This document shows positions 1 to 15,231 of a DNA stretch of 64,000 bases, piece by piece (position 1 is the stretch's first letter; each line of letters starts with the position of its first letter). Under the pieces are notes generated by a model. The model was not told the DNA's origin. It saw nothing but the letters and a program-made list of their open reading frames with translations, and did no database searches. Origin of the DNA: Syngnathus acus (Eukaryota > Chordata > Actinopteri > Syngnathiformes > Syngnathidae). Location of the stretch: positions 4,850,000-4,913,999 of the forward strand of contig NC_051098.1 of assembly GCF_901709675.1 (NCBI RefSeq). Direction: 5' to 3'. Position numbers and translations under genes: made by a program.

Positions 1-1008
1 AACCCATGTAAGACCATGTGGGCTAACATAGGATGGGATTTCACCACATAAACAGGTGAGATAAGCTGACCCGAAAAAGGCTGAACCCACAAAGTATTTC
101 TAATCGAAATTCTAACCTTTAACCAAGTGCCTGGTGGAGGCAACGTAAAAGTGCAGAAAAGCAAGAGGGAGTGGCTTTCATTTGAGCTGTGATTGGAATT
201 TTCTTCAGTATTATGTAAAATCCAAACCTTCTTCTTTGTGCACACACACAGATACATGCACATTGTCAGAATATTTCACCGACTCATTTGTCTGTTCTCA
301 TCTGGTCTCCTGAGCAACAAGAACTCAACAGAGAGACAGAATACAGGCATTGTAACATGGAATCACAAGACTCCTTAAGCAGCATGTGATGTCATGCTTA
401 CATGAAGTCTTCCACACGGAGGTTGTTTTTGAGATCCTTTGAAACACAGCTACATTATTGAAAGATTCGGCTGTCATTTGTTTTGCTCACAAACATTTAT
501 CACCAGGGTTCAAAACAAATGAAAATATTATTTTCAAGTCCTATACTGCAATGGTATTTCCACTAGTAGTCACTCATTCAAATAGGGTAAAAAAAAAAAG
601 GAGGTATAGGATGTTCATCTCATAGCTGTTACCTATAAAATGCTATGAGGCATGCAGTGCGGAAGTGCCAAAGAGAAAATACACTCAGTGAGCTCAGAAG
701 GCGAATGATGTGGTCGATAAAGTCAGTGGGAAGTGGCGGCTGTGGCGGGCGTATTCTGGCTGCGAATTAAACACACACTAAATGAGAATCAATCGTCGGA
801 GTCCAGGGATCTTCTGCTTGAATGAAAATAGCTACACCTCCTCCAACTTTGATCGATTGGTGTGTGAGGGTTTGTCTGTTTTATTTGCGTGCATATCAGG
901 TGTTTTTAAATACTCTGGGGTACGGTGGCCGATAAGTATGAGATGAATTACTAAACAAATTTGTGTCAAGCAGTTTTACCAACTTGTGTGTCCTCACCTA
1001 TCTATCTT

Positions 1009-1078
1009 TTCATTTTCTATAACGCTTTTCCCAATCAAGGTTGTGACTGAGCTGGAGTTGACTAGGTGAAAGGCAGGT
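1009..1078. repeat. Degenerate fragment of the teleost interspersed repeat
   Basis: CATTTTCTATAACGCTTTTCCC...GAGCTGGAGTTGACTAGGTGAAAGGCAGG resembles the 5' end of the 55071 family, heavily diverged. Weak call. Confidence 0.35.
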
Positions 1079-1241
1079 TAGGTTAAATTGCAGGACATTA
1101 GTTTCACCTTTTGTCAATCAAATATCTTGATTGTAAACTCTCTATAACATAGAATTTTTCGAATTTGAACAATAAATTCATGATTTATGAAATAAATATA
1201 CATTTTCATGTATATTTTAAACAATGCACCAATTTCACAAC

Positions 1242-1243
<2 letters not shown>

Positions 1244-1295
<52 letters not shown>

Positions 1296-1296
1296 G
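1244..1296. repeat. (TA)n microsatellite
   Basis: TA dinucleotide array with one G interruption near 1280. Confidence 0.93.
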
Positions 1297-1371
1297 ATTC
1301 TTGTGAACATCGATGAAATGAACAGCCCGTTGCAATGGAATGTTATGTAATAAAATTCATACAGTGCAGTG

Positions 1372-2365
1372 AAAAAAATACTTGGTTTGCTGTTAAGGAA
1401 AGGAATTCACCAGGACAAATGCTAATGTCTTTTGCAAAAGGGAAAGAAATGACTGTGGTGAAGACTTCTTTCCAAAAGAGAGGGGAAATGCAAGATGACA
1501 TATGGAGGCAGGCCTGGGAAAGATTGCAAACTGTCGGGTGTTGACAAGGAAGAGCACAGCCAGCCAGAATCAGATGGTCGTGTGCAAGATGACTGGAAGT
1601 GAGAAATAGCAAGATAGGAAAGGTAGAGCTGGAGATCAAATGGTGGGTGTCAAGAAGGAGGCAATGTTGTGGGGACTTTAAGAAGGAGCTGAGAAAAGCT
1701 CTGGATTATGCCGAGCCACTGGCAGATAATTGGCTTGATACAGCAGCACTGATAAGGGAGACAGGTTGGAAGGTGTTACATGTATCTTATAGGCGGACAG
1801 AAAAAGTAGCGTCTGGTCCTCTGACTTGAGGCTGGTACAAAGAGGTGGAGGAGCTCAAAGAGGTGAGATGGGATTAGACCATTTCAAGATGTAAAGAGAA
1901 ATGGAAAAAATATTACAATGCAGTCTAAAATGTACAAGGAGACAGAAAAGGGAGGCCAGAATTGGAGTTATGTAGTTTAGACATGGAAAGAATGTACCGT
2001 AATTTTCGGACTATAAGTCGCGGTTTTTTTTCATAGTTTGGGTGGGGGGGGCGACTTATACTCAGGAGCGACTTACATACATATATATGGTTTTTTTTCA
2101 CTTTTTTGGGCATTTTATGGCTGGTGCGACTTATACTCCGGTGCGACTTATAGTCCGAAAATTACGGTACATATATTTCAAAGGATGCTGGGAAGTGCAA
2201 ATGGTGCCAAGAAGACTAAAGAAAAGATTTATGGATGTGGTGAGGGAAAACTAGCAGATAGCTGAACTTAGAGCAGAAGATGCAGAGGACAGAAAGAGAA
2301 CAGATGGATGATTTGCCGTGGTGACTGCTGACAAGGGTTAAGCCCAAAAGGGAAAGAAGAATCAA
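1372..2365 (+). mobile_element. Decayed RTE-like LINE fragment, internally deleted and interrupted
   Basis: Translated pieces match the spacer after the endonuclease and the extreme C-terminus of RTE-like non-LTR retrotransposon proteins of fish. They include ERNSPGQMLMSFAKGKEM (from about 1402), KIGKVELEIKWW and CCGDFKKELRKAL (from about 1610), TAALIRETGWKVL (about 1744) and PRRLKKRFMDVV (about 2208). The order matches the family, but frames are broken by stops and the reverse-transcriptase core that should lie between TEKV and PRRLKK is missing. The element is also 5' truncated. It is inactive. A small TIR element (1995-2169) has inserted into it. Confidence 0.7.
1995..2169. mobile_element. 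175 bp MITE with terminal inverted repeats, TA-flanked
   Basis: The left end TACCGTAATTTTCGGACTAT is the reverse complement of the right end (ATAGTCCGAAAATTACGGTA). Both ends are bounded by TA, as expected for TA-targeting DNA transposons. Inside are copies of GCGACTTATACTC. It lies within the dead LINE and shares its termini with the element at 7410-8542. It has no coding capacity. Confidence 0.8.
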
Positions 2366-4798
2366 TAACTCATAAATTGCAAGGATTTCTTGTCATCTTA
2401 ATGGAAGAAACAGAGCCAGTTACCTAATTTGATGTCATCGCGTGATAGTTTGTCTTCCCTTTGAACTGAACCCTGAAGTTGTGAGGCAGCCCTTGCATCA
2501 GTAAAATTTCAATTTAAAAGGGAAATGAATACAATAATTACAATATATAGACCACTCCAGGCTTTTCAGGGACCACAAGGAGTTCACAGAGCGCCCTTTG
2601 ATGAGCACTGCTTAGCATCCCTGATACTTGTGCGGTCAGCACCTTGGACAGCAACATTATCACCACATTGGTGCTGTTCAGGGACGATATGAATCAGTAC
2701 GTACAGTAATATTTATGCTTCTGCTGTCTAATGCTGTTTCCCCGATCGTGTTACTGCTCCAAAATGTCCTCCGGTATAACATCTTGCTCATTTTATGTCA
2801 TTGGAATTGCGTTATCTCACAATTTAGGAGCACAAATGGAAAACTATGGCTTGCTTTGGCCCTTAGCTGTGAGTCTTTTGGGTCATGGCTGTGTGTGTGT
2901 GTGTTTGTTTTTGTGTGTGTGCTGTGTTCACATAAAGTTTGCTGACTCTCTGGCTTGGTAGGCTAAAGGCTACATGGCATCATTCCCTTGTGTGCCAACC
3001 GCAGATGTGGCCACAACAGTGTGTGAATGCAATTTGCATATCCATGTGACCTTGTGCTATTTGTTATACGTATCTTTAAAGCCAATTAATTCCCACCGGG
3101 CATCTGTGAGTTTGATTTCATTACATGCAGAAGTAAAATGTGCATGCTTGGCCAAATCTAGACAGAAAAGGAGGAATATTTTAGATTTTAACACTGATAG
3201 CATACTGTATATGTAAATGCTTTGTATGGGAACATGTCACATAACTGCGTCAAATAAACATGAATCAAAAGACGAGGGACTGTGGAAAGAGCAAGAGAAG
3301 GTGGGTGGCTGGATGAGAGGTAAGTTGCCAGGCAGTGTGGGAGTTTCAGCACGTCTCTCTATTTTGTGCATGTGTGTGAGGAGTGGGGGGGCATTAGTGA
3401 ACGGAGCATGAGACCCAGCGAACGCGTGCATGGAAGCAGTTGTCATGGCAACAGAGGATGTCGTCTTTTCTGCAAGAGCTCTCTCGGCTGTCCCAGAATC
3501 TTACATCTCTCTTTCGCTCTACTGGTGATGTCTGCCTCTGTCCTTGTGAGTCTGTATCAATAGTTTTGATACTGTGTTTTTTTTCTTGGGAGAGGGGAGG
3601 GACTAAAAGCAAACCAAACAAACCATCAACCACACCTGCCAGTGTCGTCTGCTTTTCGATCCTTTTTAGAACAGAACGATATTCACCAACTTTATAGCAC
3701 CACACAGTAGAAATTTGATTTCCCCTAGCCAACCAGCAAAGAAAGGCCTTGAGATAAAAAGTGGATTTAGATGTATTAAAAAAAGGCATATTGTCATGAT
3801 AAATCTGATGATAAAAATAATGTGTGTGAGACTAATGTGTGTCGAATATACTATAACTCACCATACTTTCCTTTTGCATAGGCAATACATGCATACACAC
3901 AGGGCATTACTCTCAGCATAACAGATTAGGAATCAAAACACTTAGGCTGCTTAGCCTTCTCAGGCATTTATATTTTTCAAAGACTAATTCCCAGAAACCA
4001 AAAAAACAAACAAAAAACAACAACACTTAAAAAGCCACAGAACACCAAAATAAATTCCCGATAGCTCATCTAGTCTAAAAGTATCAATTTAGTCCCCATC
4101 TAATGCTGAAGGCACCTATCTCGAAAGAAATGGCAAAGATTAACCATGAGAAGCACAGGGAGGAGATTATGGCCATATGATCAATGCAACACGACACATG
4201 CAAGTTCAAGGAATGTGACCCACGTCACTGAAAACATCTAAATCTCTTCCATTGAGTAACAGTCTGGCGCCAGGTTTACATGCACAACATGCACGTTCAA
4301 GAACACGCTGAAGAAATGAAGACAATTATATTTTGTGCAAGTAAGGCCTCTGGAAGTGCCTGTCCTGGTTTAATGATACATGTAGCCCAGTGACCATGTT
4401 GTCATGATGATATTGTGAAAATGACCAAATGATGCCAACCCCATTCCACAATGCATGGTAAGAAAGATGAAAACTGGCTCACGTAATAAACCAAGCAGGA
4501 ATCCAAGCCAAATCCTCTTATTCACATGCCAAAATAAAGGTTATTAGTTGAATTAAATTTATGAATTGATTTAATACTATTCTTTGTTAATTGGCATCTT
4601 TTCATTTGCAGCTCCAAAATTACATCTGTTGTGTAATGTAATTTGCTCATTTTCCTGGTTAAAGAGCATTAACATGAGATTGGGTTAATATTTCTGTAAA
4701 CAATGGCACAGGAATTGAAGCTTTATTTGGGTCACCTTTACCATCTGTTCCTTCATCTTTTATGTTCTTCCGCAACTCTAAAGGTCTTTCTCAATCTC
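2366..4798. other. No gene recognised
   Basis: The longest open frame (3394-3789, minus, 131 codons) has no recognisable domain, no upstream signals and biased low-complexity segments. No splice-bounded conserved segment stood out. Confidence 0.55.
2889..2921. repeat. Short GT-rich array
   Basis: GTGTGTGTGTGTGTTTGTTTTTGTGTGTGTG, an impure short GT tract. Confidence 0.8.
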
Positions 4799-7409
<2,611 letters not shown>

Positions 7410-8542
7410 TACCGTATTTTTCGGACTAAAAGTGGAAAAAAAACATATATAAGTCGCTCCGGAGTATAAATCGCATTTTGGGGGACATTTATTCGACAAA
7501 ATCCAACACCAAGAACAGACATGAACGAGCAACAGCAGGCTAAACGATAGGTAAGCTAACGTGACATAAACACAAACGAAGAGCTGAGAATGGGCCTGAT
7601 GTAACATTCAGAGTTATTCAAATAACTATCACATAAATAACACGTTTATAAAACCATCTGTGTCACTCCAATTCATTAAATCCATCAATCGTCCTTTATG
7701 TCAACAATGGGTGCGCGCCGCTGACGGCGCTTGCACTTCAAAATATTCCACAGGCCCATATAACAATATATAAATTATATATCAAATAACTATTATATAA
7801 GCAATAATATCATCAAACCATCTGTGTCACTCCAAATCATTAAATCCATCGATCAAATTCCTCGTCCTTTGTCAACAACGCTGCGCGTGCGCCCTGACGT
7901 CAGCCTCGTCGTTATTCCACAGATCTAGTATATAACTAGATTGTAGCGTTAACAAAGTACAAGGACCCAAGCACTGGCGTGGACTTCCAGGTGTGTGGCG
8001 GCGTGGACTTTCATCCCCGGAGGTGGCACTTCCAGCCACGGAGGTGGAAGAGAGCTCCATAGAATAGGACCGGGCATGCGTAAAAGCCATGTCCGAGCCC
8101 CATCCACCGTCCCCGGACAGCCACCCGGCCGAGCACCGGCCCCCGACTTCCATCCACGGAGGTTAAAGAGAGCTTCGTAGAGTAGGACCGGGCGTGCGTA
8201 AAAGCCACAATAGTTTTTCAAACCTTCTGTGTCACTCCAAATCCTTAAATCCTTCAAACTCTTCGTCCTCCGTGTCACTTAGAAACAAAGCTGCTAATGA
8301 TGCCGGTAGTACGTGGGGCCCTTGTCATCTTCGTCATCCCGTGATCAATCTTTGTCCTTTTTGTAAACAACCGCCGCGCCACGCCGCGCGGCGCCGTGCC
8401 GCGCCGTGCTGCTGACATCACTTGAAATTCAAATTACAGTAATCCCTTGCTACATCGCGGTTCGTTTATCGCGGTTTCACATAAGTCGCTCCTCACCCAA
8501 ACTATGAAAAAAAACGCGATTTATAGTCCGAAAATTACGGTA
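7410..8542. mobile_element. 1.13 kb composite TIR element with internal duplications
   Basis: The left end TACCGTATTTTTCGGACTA and right end TAGTCCGAAAATTACGGTA are the same termini as the 175 bp MITE at 1995-2169. The interior is unlike the short copy. A motif beginning AAACCATCTGTGTCACTCCA occurs near 7651, 7816 and 8219, and a GC-rich unit of about 120 bp is duplicated (8025-8088 against 8144-8207). Near 8440-8490 is a piece of a different repeat (AATCCCTTGCTACATCGCGG and so on). The open frames inside overlap the tandem units and look non-coding. It may be a deletion derivative of a larger transposon or a nested composite. Confidence 0.65.
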
Positions 8543-8659
8543 ATTACATGTGTTTAACGTCAAATTGTTTGTTGTGAAAATGGAAAATACAGACAAAGCT
8601 GTTGGTGGGCCGACGACTTACAAAATATTGTACTACAAATCAATCCATTTGTTCTCATT

Positions 8660-8745
8660 AGGGAGGTGAGCTGGAGCCTTTCCCAGCAAACTTTGGCCGA
8701 GAGGCGGGGTACATCCTGGACTGGTCACCAGCCAATTTCAGGATG
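8660..8745. repeat. Fragment of the teleost interspersed repeat
   Basis: GAGCTGGAGCCTTTCCCAGC, GAGGCGGGGTACATCCTGGA and CTGGTCACCAGCCAATTTCA align with the 5' part of the repeat at 55071-55393, with many substitutions. Confidence 0.55.
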
Positions 8746-9437
<692 letters not shown>

Positions 9438-12400
9438 AATTGGGAAAATCTCATCGTACGTCCAATAAAAATAATGTAAATTCCCTGCTCATAAACAGCT
9501 CCTTGCTCAGAAAAGGATATTATTTGTGGTGATTTTTTTTTCCTGCCTTGTAACAACCTCAGTCGGCTGTTTTCTCACATCACAACACATAAATTGAAAC
9601 CAGCCATTACAATAAAAGGCCCCCAAAGCTATAACCAAACAGCAAGAAGATGGGACTTTCAATCAAAGCCAAATTGCGCTTGAGTGCAGTATTATCATTA
9701 TCAGTTTGGCTTCATATCTGATTGATTTGACAAGGTAAATCATAACATTAAAATTGCATGATGCCAAAACAGATAGAAGTTTCCTGAGTTCAATACCGAG
9801 TAAGCTGTATCATGCGGAACCATCAATCTGTACTGATTATCTGATACAGGGTCACTTGGATTCAATTGTGGGTGGTGTTGGGGTGGGTGGGGTGTTTGCA
9901 GTGTACAGCTCACCAGCACACACATGCTAGTGTAGTTACATTTGGGTTTTTGTGTGTGCCAATATTTGTGTCATTAAGGATAATGGATGTGATCATAACC
10001 TGACAAATGGAAAATGAGCTGCCTCATCAATCACTTGCTTTACAGCAGTTCGCTCAAGCCCCAATCTCTCATCTTGCCTTCTGTGAACTCATGAAGCTTG
10101 AATCTTTTACTTAAAACTCCATACAGTGGACGCAACGATGAAAATTTCTTTACACGGCTACAGATTTTCTGCAATGCAGTATCGCAGTGTTGTATTCTAA
10201 CAACCCTCTTTTATTCCATCAGTCATATGCAGCACATCCACCCACACTAAATCGAAGATAAATATATATGGTGCCCAAATGTCAAGGTCAGTTTAATTTC
10301 ACTGTTCAGGGGCCAACATGTTGAGATCAAATTTGATGGTTACTCAGCCAAAGGATATCTTATTAATCACTTAAAGGTCAGGGTGACATAGAATGACACA
10401 AACCCTTTTATTGATAGAGTACCGGATTGTTAGTGGAGGAAAGCGCAACTGCCAGGTCGCCATTCCACAAATGGCCATTGGGCCGAGCCAGGAGAACTTT
10501 AAAATTCCCATTAAAGTGCAACTAATTGGCTGCAAGTATAATTTCCATCTAAAAGCTGTAGCAGAACCGAACATACTTTATCTTCATCATTATCTTAACA
10601 GGTCCCAGATGAAGGGACCGCTTCTCTTCACATCTAGCTTGGTGTGTCTTTTTCTTGCTCACCTGTTGTTAACTTGAGATATTAGCCCAGTAAAGCAGCT
10701 CTAGAGACACACAAGTGGTTTAGCTGCATGCTATCTGACTGGGCTGGAGGCCTTAAGACTGAAGGCTAAGTGGTAGCGCATATTGAAGAATAATGTCTGG
10801 AAAGGAGTGGTTAGGAAAAAATCTAATCTCATCAATATTGTTCCAACAAGCTTTTTTGATGCTTCTCACGGGTTCTAGTTCCAAAGTAAGGCCTGTATAT
10901 TGCTCATAAAATCATGCAACTATAATTTGCAGAGTGAGATGTTGAAATCTTGTGTTATGGTTACATTAAAAAGAAAAATCAAGCAATAGGCTACCACCAA
11001 TTACACCAAAGAAAATAGTAGAAGGAAAGGGAACCACTCCCACAACCCAGAAATGATGGGAGACAAGCACAAAAAGCAACATGTAGTAAGGCTGAAAGAA
11101 CTGTTGAACCAGGTTACGCAATCTTTTATCCTGGCTCGAGGCTGACATCTAGTGGCTTGTTTCAAAACCTTGAATCGTGACTTTCATGCGATTATATCGC
11201 GCTACCTATACGTGCGTGTGTTTGTGTGCGCGTGCGCCTGTTTGCGTGCGTCCGATGTTTAAATGCGTGTGCGCGCCTACGCTGCCTGTTGCTCTTTCTT
11301 TTCTGTTTTACTTTGAACATTATATTTGAACATTATATTTTTCCTTTTGAACCCTTGAGCGTCAATATCCATTTATGTCCGGTCAATTTGATCAAATTCT
11401 CATCCATTTATGATCTCACACGTTTCAAACGTTTCAAATATAAATGTCTTATCATTCTACCAGGCACAAACATGTGACCGTAGAATGATTCTACTATCAC
11501 ATTTTTGATGACTTTGGTTGTCTAAATATCCAAGAATGACCCTCTGGAATCAGATATGGAGTTTAAGGTGGAAAATTAGCATTGAGCTCTTGATGTGGCT
11601 TACTGCGAGTAGTAGTTAGTTAGTTTGAATGTGTGAATTGCAGATGATTCAACTGTTTCATATTAATCCGAAAAATTCCTCTATATAATGTGTTTGTTTG
11701 AACATGCTTTACTTGCTTGTGGTTGTGTGTAAGAGCGGAGCCACATCTGGAAACAATAGAGCAGTAGATGCTGTCACTTTGCTCTTACCTCAGGCTTTTG
11801 AGGGAGCCCTTAAATAAACACTCATTCAGTCATAGTAAATTACAGGAAGGTAATCTTAGCTACAGATCCAGATATTTGGAAACCCTCGCCAGTACTTTGC
11901 CAGCACTCCCACATCTCACACACACACACTTAGGAGCTAATTTAGTGCATAGCTGGGTTATAGCTAAATGTCATGCCAAACAAAGTCAAACTCTGCACTG
12001 GTGCAGTGTGAATGATAAAACATCAATTTAAAAAACACATAAAAAAAGCAGTACCTATTTTGGTTGTTTTATGATGATAACAATAAAATAATAATTAATA
12101 AAAACTAAGCCAAACACTGATTGTATTATTGTTTATGTGGCCAATTTGAACAGATTGCCAGGGAGATGTGTAAGAAAAATATATATACATTATCAAAATA
12201 CAATTTAGGCCATTATTTTAAGAAGGTGACAATATCTTACTGCACTCAATTTTTTTTCAGCATTTTAACTGTGTGACAGCCCTAAAATTTGGAGACTCTT
12301 AATTCCTATTTAAGACAGCAAAGTTCCAAACACTGCAGAGGATGGAATAAATATTTTAGTTTGTAATAAAAGTAGGCTATCGTTAAACTTTCAGAATTTC

Positions 12401-12579
12401 TTGGTGTCTTATCAGACAGGAGGTGGCAGCATTGTTTAACAGGGCACAAAACTCTGGTGGCTTGTACATAAAATGATGCTGTCCTAAAGCGGTATCATTA
12501 ACCCAATGACTTTTTTTCTATACTGTAAATTTGTTGCGACGCACATTTAAACAAACACCGAGACGCAAACACCAAACAT
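9438..12579. other. No gene recognised; possible conserved non-coding block
   Basis: No coding exon recognised. A block at 10420-10600 is unusually even in composition and dense in homeodomain-like TAAT/ATTA and E-box-like words, and could be a regulatory element. 11213-11276 is a GT/GC-rich purine-pyrimidine alternating stretch that could adopt Z-DNA. Confidence 0.4.
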
Positions 12580-14812
12580 TTCAGTAACCAAAGCTTTTTA
12601 TTCATCTTATACAAAAATGTCATTTAAATAACAAACAACTTTTTAAAATTCTGTCACTTTGTACAAGGATAAATTATCATTTTCCTATAATACACTGATC
12701 TTCTCTCCAGATTATTAAGGCTAAAACCAGCAATGGTGAACTAAACCCAACATTGATTTCTATCTGGGGATTTTGTTTTCTCAAAAAACGTGGCCTGTTT
12801 CAAAGTAACTTAACTATTGTCTAACTGTTTCAAACATGGGAGACATAGTGCGGTCATACAGGAGGTGGCCGCCAAAGTTATTAGAAAAGGCAAACTTCAT
12901 TAGTTCAGGCGGATGGTGGTCAGCGCTTTGCTTAATTCACTTTAGCTCAACGTAATGTTTGTTTGACTTTGGAAATGTAATCAGCGCGCCAAGGTATGCT
13001 GTGCTGGGGACCACTGGTGGCTGCTCCAAGCTTCTCAGGTTCACCACAATATTTAGAAATATCTACAACAAGGTCTCATTTCCCTTGGTAGGCTGAGACA
13101 CAACCCAAGTCTGTAAACTGATATCCTCGCCTATCTCTGTAGATTGACCTCAAAATACATGTGACAGTATTACAGCAAGGCACTATCTGATTTTCACATT
13201 GCATTAATGCTTGTATCATAAGTCCTTGTGCAGTTGAATTCCCAACGTTGGACTCTGGCTTGTACGAGAACTAAATGTGACACACATTACAAATATAATA
13301 CATTCCAAGACTCACTGAAACGCAAGCGCTTTGTTCGATTGTCGTGCAAACACACGTGTACATTGATGAATGCCGCACTAAGACATGGTGAGTGAGATAC
13401 TTGTGAATTGATGATTTCCCGATTCTTAAATACATTGAAGGATATTATTTCTGGGAGTAGTTTGATTGTCCAGCCACAATGCACTCCAGACACACGTCAC
13501 TTGAACATGTTTCTCTTTGTGGAACTTGGATGATTTCATTGACTGTGAAAAGTCAAAGTGGAACTGATATTTCCCCAGAAGTGAGATCACTATACAGTCA
13601 TAGATATTCTATGGGGAGTGGATTTGATTCCTTCTCTATGTGTTTAAAAAGATAGTTGCATGAGAGCATGTTTTTGCAACTGCTATTTAGTATTGAATGT
13701 TGAGTCTTTTGCAAGTGATTGTCCAATAACATTGAATTTTGGCTCATGTTTGGAAAGGGCAGCTTTAATTTCCTGGACTGCCCATTAACCTGTGAGCATA
13801 TACAGTCCCCGGTTCCCAGGCGACTGCACACATAATTGAAAAAAAAGTAGGGTCTATAAACATAACAGAGCCTTCTAGACGAAGAGGTCGAGCTTCTCCC
13901 AAGTGAATTGCTCCTATAAGCAACTTCAGATTTCAGGTTTCGCAATTTAGTAAAATATAATTTGATATTGTTGCCCTCCTTGACAGTTCTCAGACAGAAG
14001 GCCAGAAAACAATGACAACTGGTTATTCTGTTTACATACAGTAGTTTTCCCTGATTTACTGAAGTCTTCAAATAATTGATGCTCGATGGAGTCATTATTG
14101 CAGCATCCAAGTAACAAGTGGATTTCTGTGCTTTTGACTTTTCATGCACCAGTCTGCTGTTCAAATTAATGCACTTGTGGCAGGCACAATCACTTCATGT
14201 TCTTCATCATAGTGCATTCTTACAGGTTGAAGCCGCTGCCGCCCCCCCAATTTACAAACATCTGCATTGATCAAATAGTGTCAGCAAAAAAACGTTGCTA
14301 CTACATTATAGGAACGTACGGCTGTTTGACACGTGATTCTAACTCTTGGTCTGGTATGTCTTTTCCATTTCCCATTCCATTTAAAAGAGAAACACACGAG
14401 GCACTTTGGGAAACCTCAGGCTGTATCTGGATACCATCTGGACATGGAGTGATCAATGGCCTTCACAGGCCTTTAAGGTAGAGGGGTTATTGTACCCAGC
14501 AGGTTCAGTCCCTGCTGCTGAGTAGAAAATTGAGGCAGAGGTAGACGTGGCACTACTAAGCTTATTTTGTTTCCAATTTTCACGGTAATGCTTCAATGCT
14601 ACCTGCTTTGTCTGTGTTGTTTCTCTTCCATCTCTCCGGGTTCGAAAAGGTCTTTAGAGAGTTCAAGGGGCTACCATTGCTACTAGTTTTTGAACATGTC
14701 CACCCTTTTTTCACCGCCTTTCACATCCAGTGGTTTGTAGTACATCCTCCTTTTGTCAGGGTGAGTGTCTGTGAGATAAAGAACCAAGTTCAGTCTTGTC
14801 CATTCTTTTTCC
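12580..14812 (-). other. fzd4: Probable fzd4 3' untranslated region
   Basis: On the minus strand the 2.2 kb after the fzd4 stop has no recognised coding exon and runs to a canonical AATAAA (plus-strand TTTATT at 12597-12602). I saw no other AATAAA on that strand in between. FZD4 has a long 3' UTR in mammals, so this length is unsurprising. The extent is inferred from position and the poly(A) signal only; a separate minus-strand transcript ending here cannot be excluded. Confidence 0.55.
12597..12602 (-). terminator. Polyadenylation signal AATAAA, probably for fzd4
   Basis: Minus-strand AATAAA, followed within about 15-45 bases by a GT-rich tract (TGGTGTTTGCGTCTCGGTGTTTG). This is the usual vertebrate arrangement of hexamer, cleavage site and downstream element. 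It is the first such hexamer seen after the fzd4 stop codon. Confidence 0.55.
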
Positions 14813-15231
14813 TCACACCACTGTCTCGTTGCCCGTCCCCGGTTTAATCCAACCCTTGCCCGGTCCTCGCTTTCCCGCTCGACCTACTCTGCTGTCCTTG
14901 AGTAGGCGGGTGGAGCAGCGTTGCCACGTGTGGAGGGTCTTGGCTGACCAGATCCACATGCCCGAGGTGATGCCCACCAGCAGCGACATGAAGATTCGAA
15001 GCATCTCTGACGCAACGTACGAGTCTTGCGTGGTGGCTTTGAAATCTCCCCAGTGAGAAAGTTGGTAGAGGTAACAGCCAATCACAGTGGACGCAGGAAC
15101 TGTGTAAAGCACGGAAAAAACTCCGATCTTCACCATTAAACGCTCAAGCTTGTCTGTCTTGGCGCCATCCTTCTGCAAATTGGAGCGGATCTTGAAAAGT
15201 GCGACGAGGCCAGCACAGATGAATAGGGTGC
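14813..15231 (-). CDS. fzd4: fzd4 coding exon 6: TM6, TM7, cytoplasmic tail and stop
   Basis: The last coding exon starts after the acceptor TTGTAG and encodes residues 395-533. It contains the [19 protein letters not shown] helix, the [21 protein letters not shown] region and a short basic tail ending in ETVV before the stop. The tail length matches FZD4 and not the longer-tailed frizzleds. Confidence 0.96.

Larger units (their letters stand above)
1..1371. other. No gene recognised; AT-rich
   Basis: Open frames are under 75 codons and unlike known proteins. Apart from the TA array and the degenerate repeat fragment, I see only a short poly(A) near 588-599. Confidence 0.6.

Noticed and set aside
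3394-3789. 131-codon minus-strand frame
   Set aside because: No motif, no flanking splice signals that extend it, and opposed by an 85-codon frame on the other strand.
7872-8415. Overlapping open frames on both strands in the GC-rich part of the composite element
   Set aside because: They follow the tandem GC-rich units, lack known domains and overlap each other in several frames.
13598-14164. 188-codon open frame on the minus strand, the longest in the window
   Set aside because: It lies just downstream of the fzd4 stop in the inferred 3' UTR. It has no recognisable domain, no favourable start context that I can argue for, and a composition typical of chance frames.
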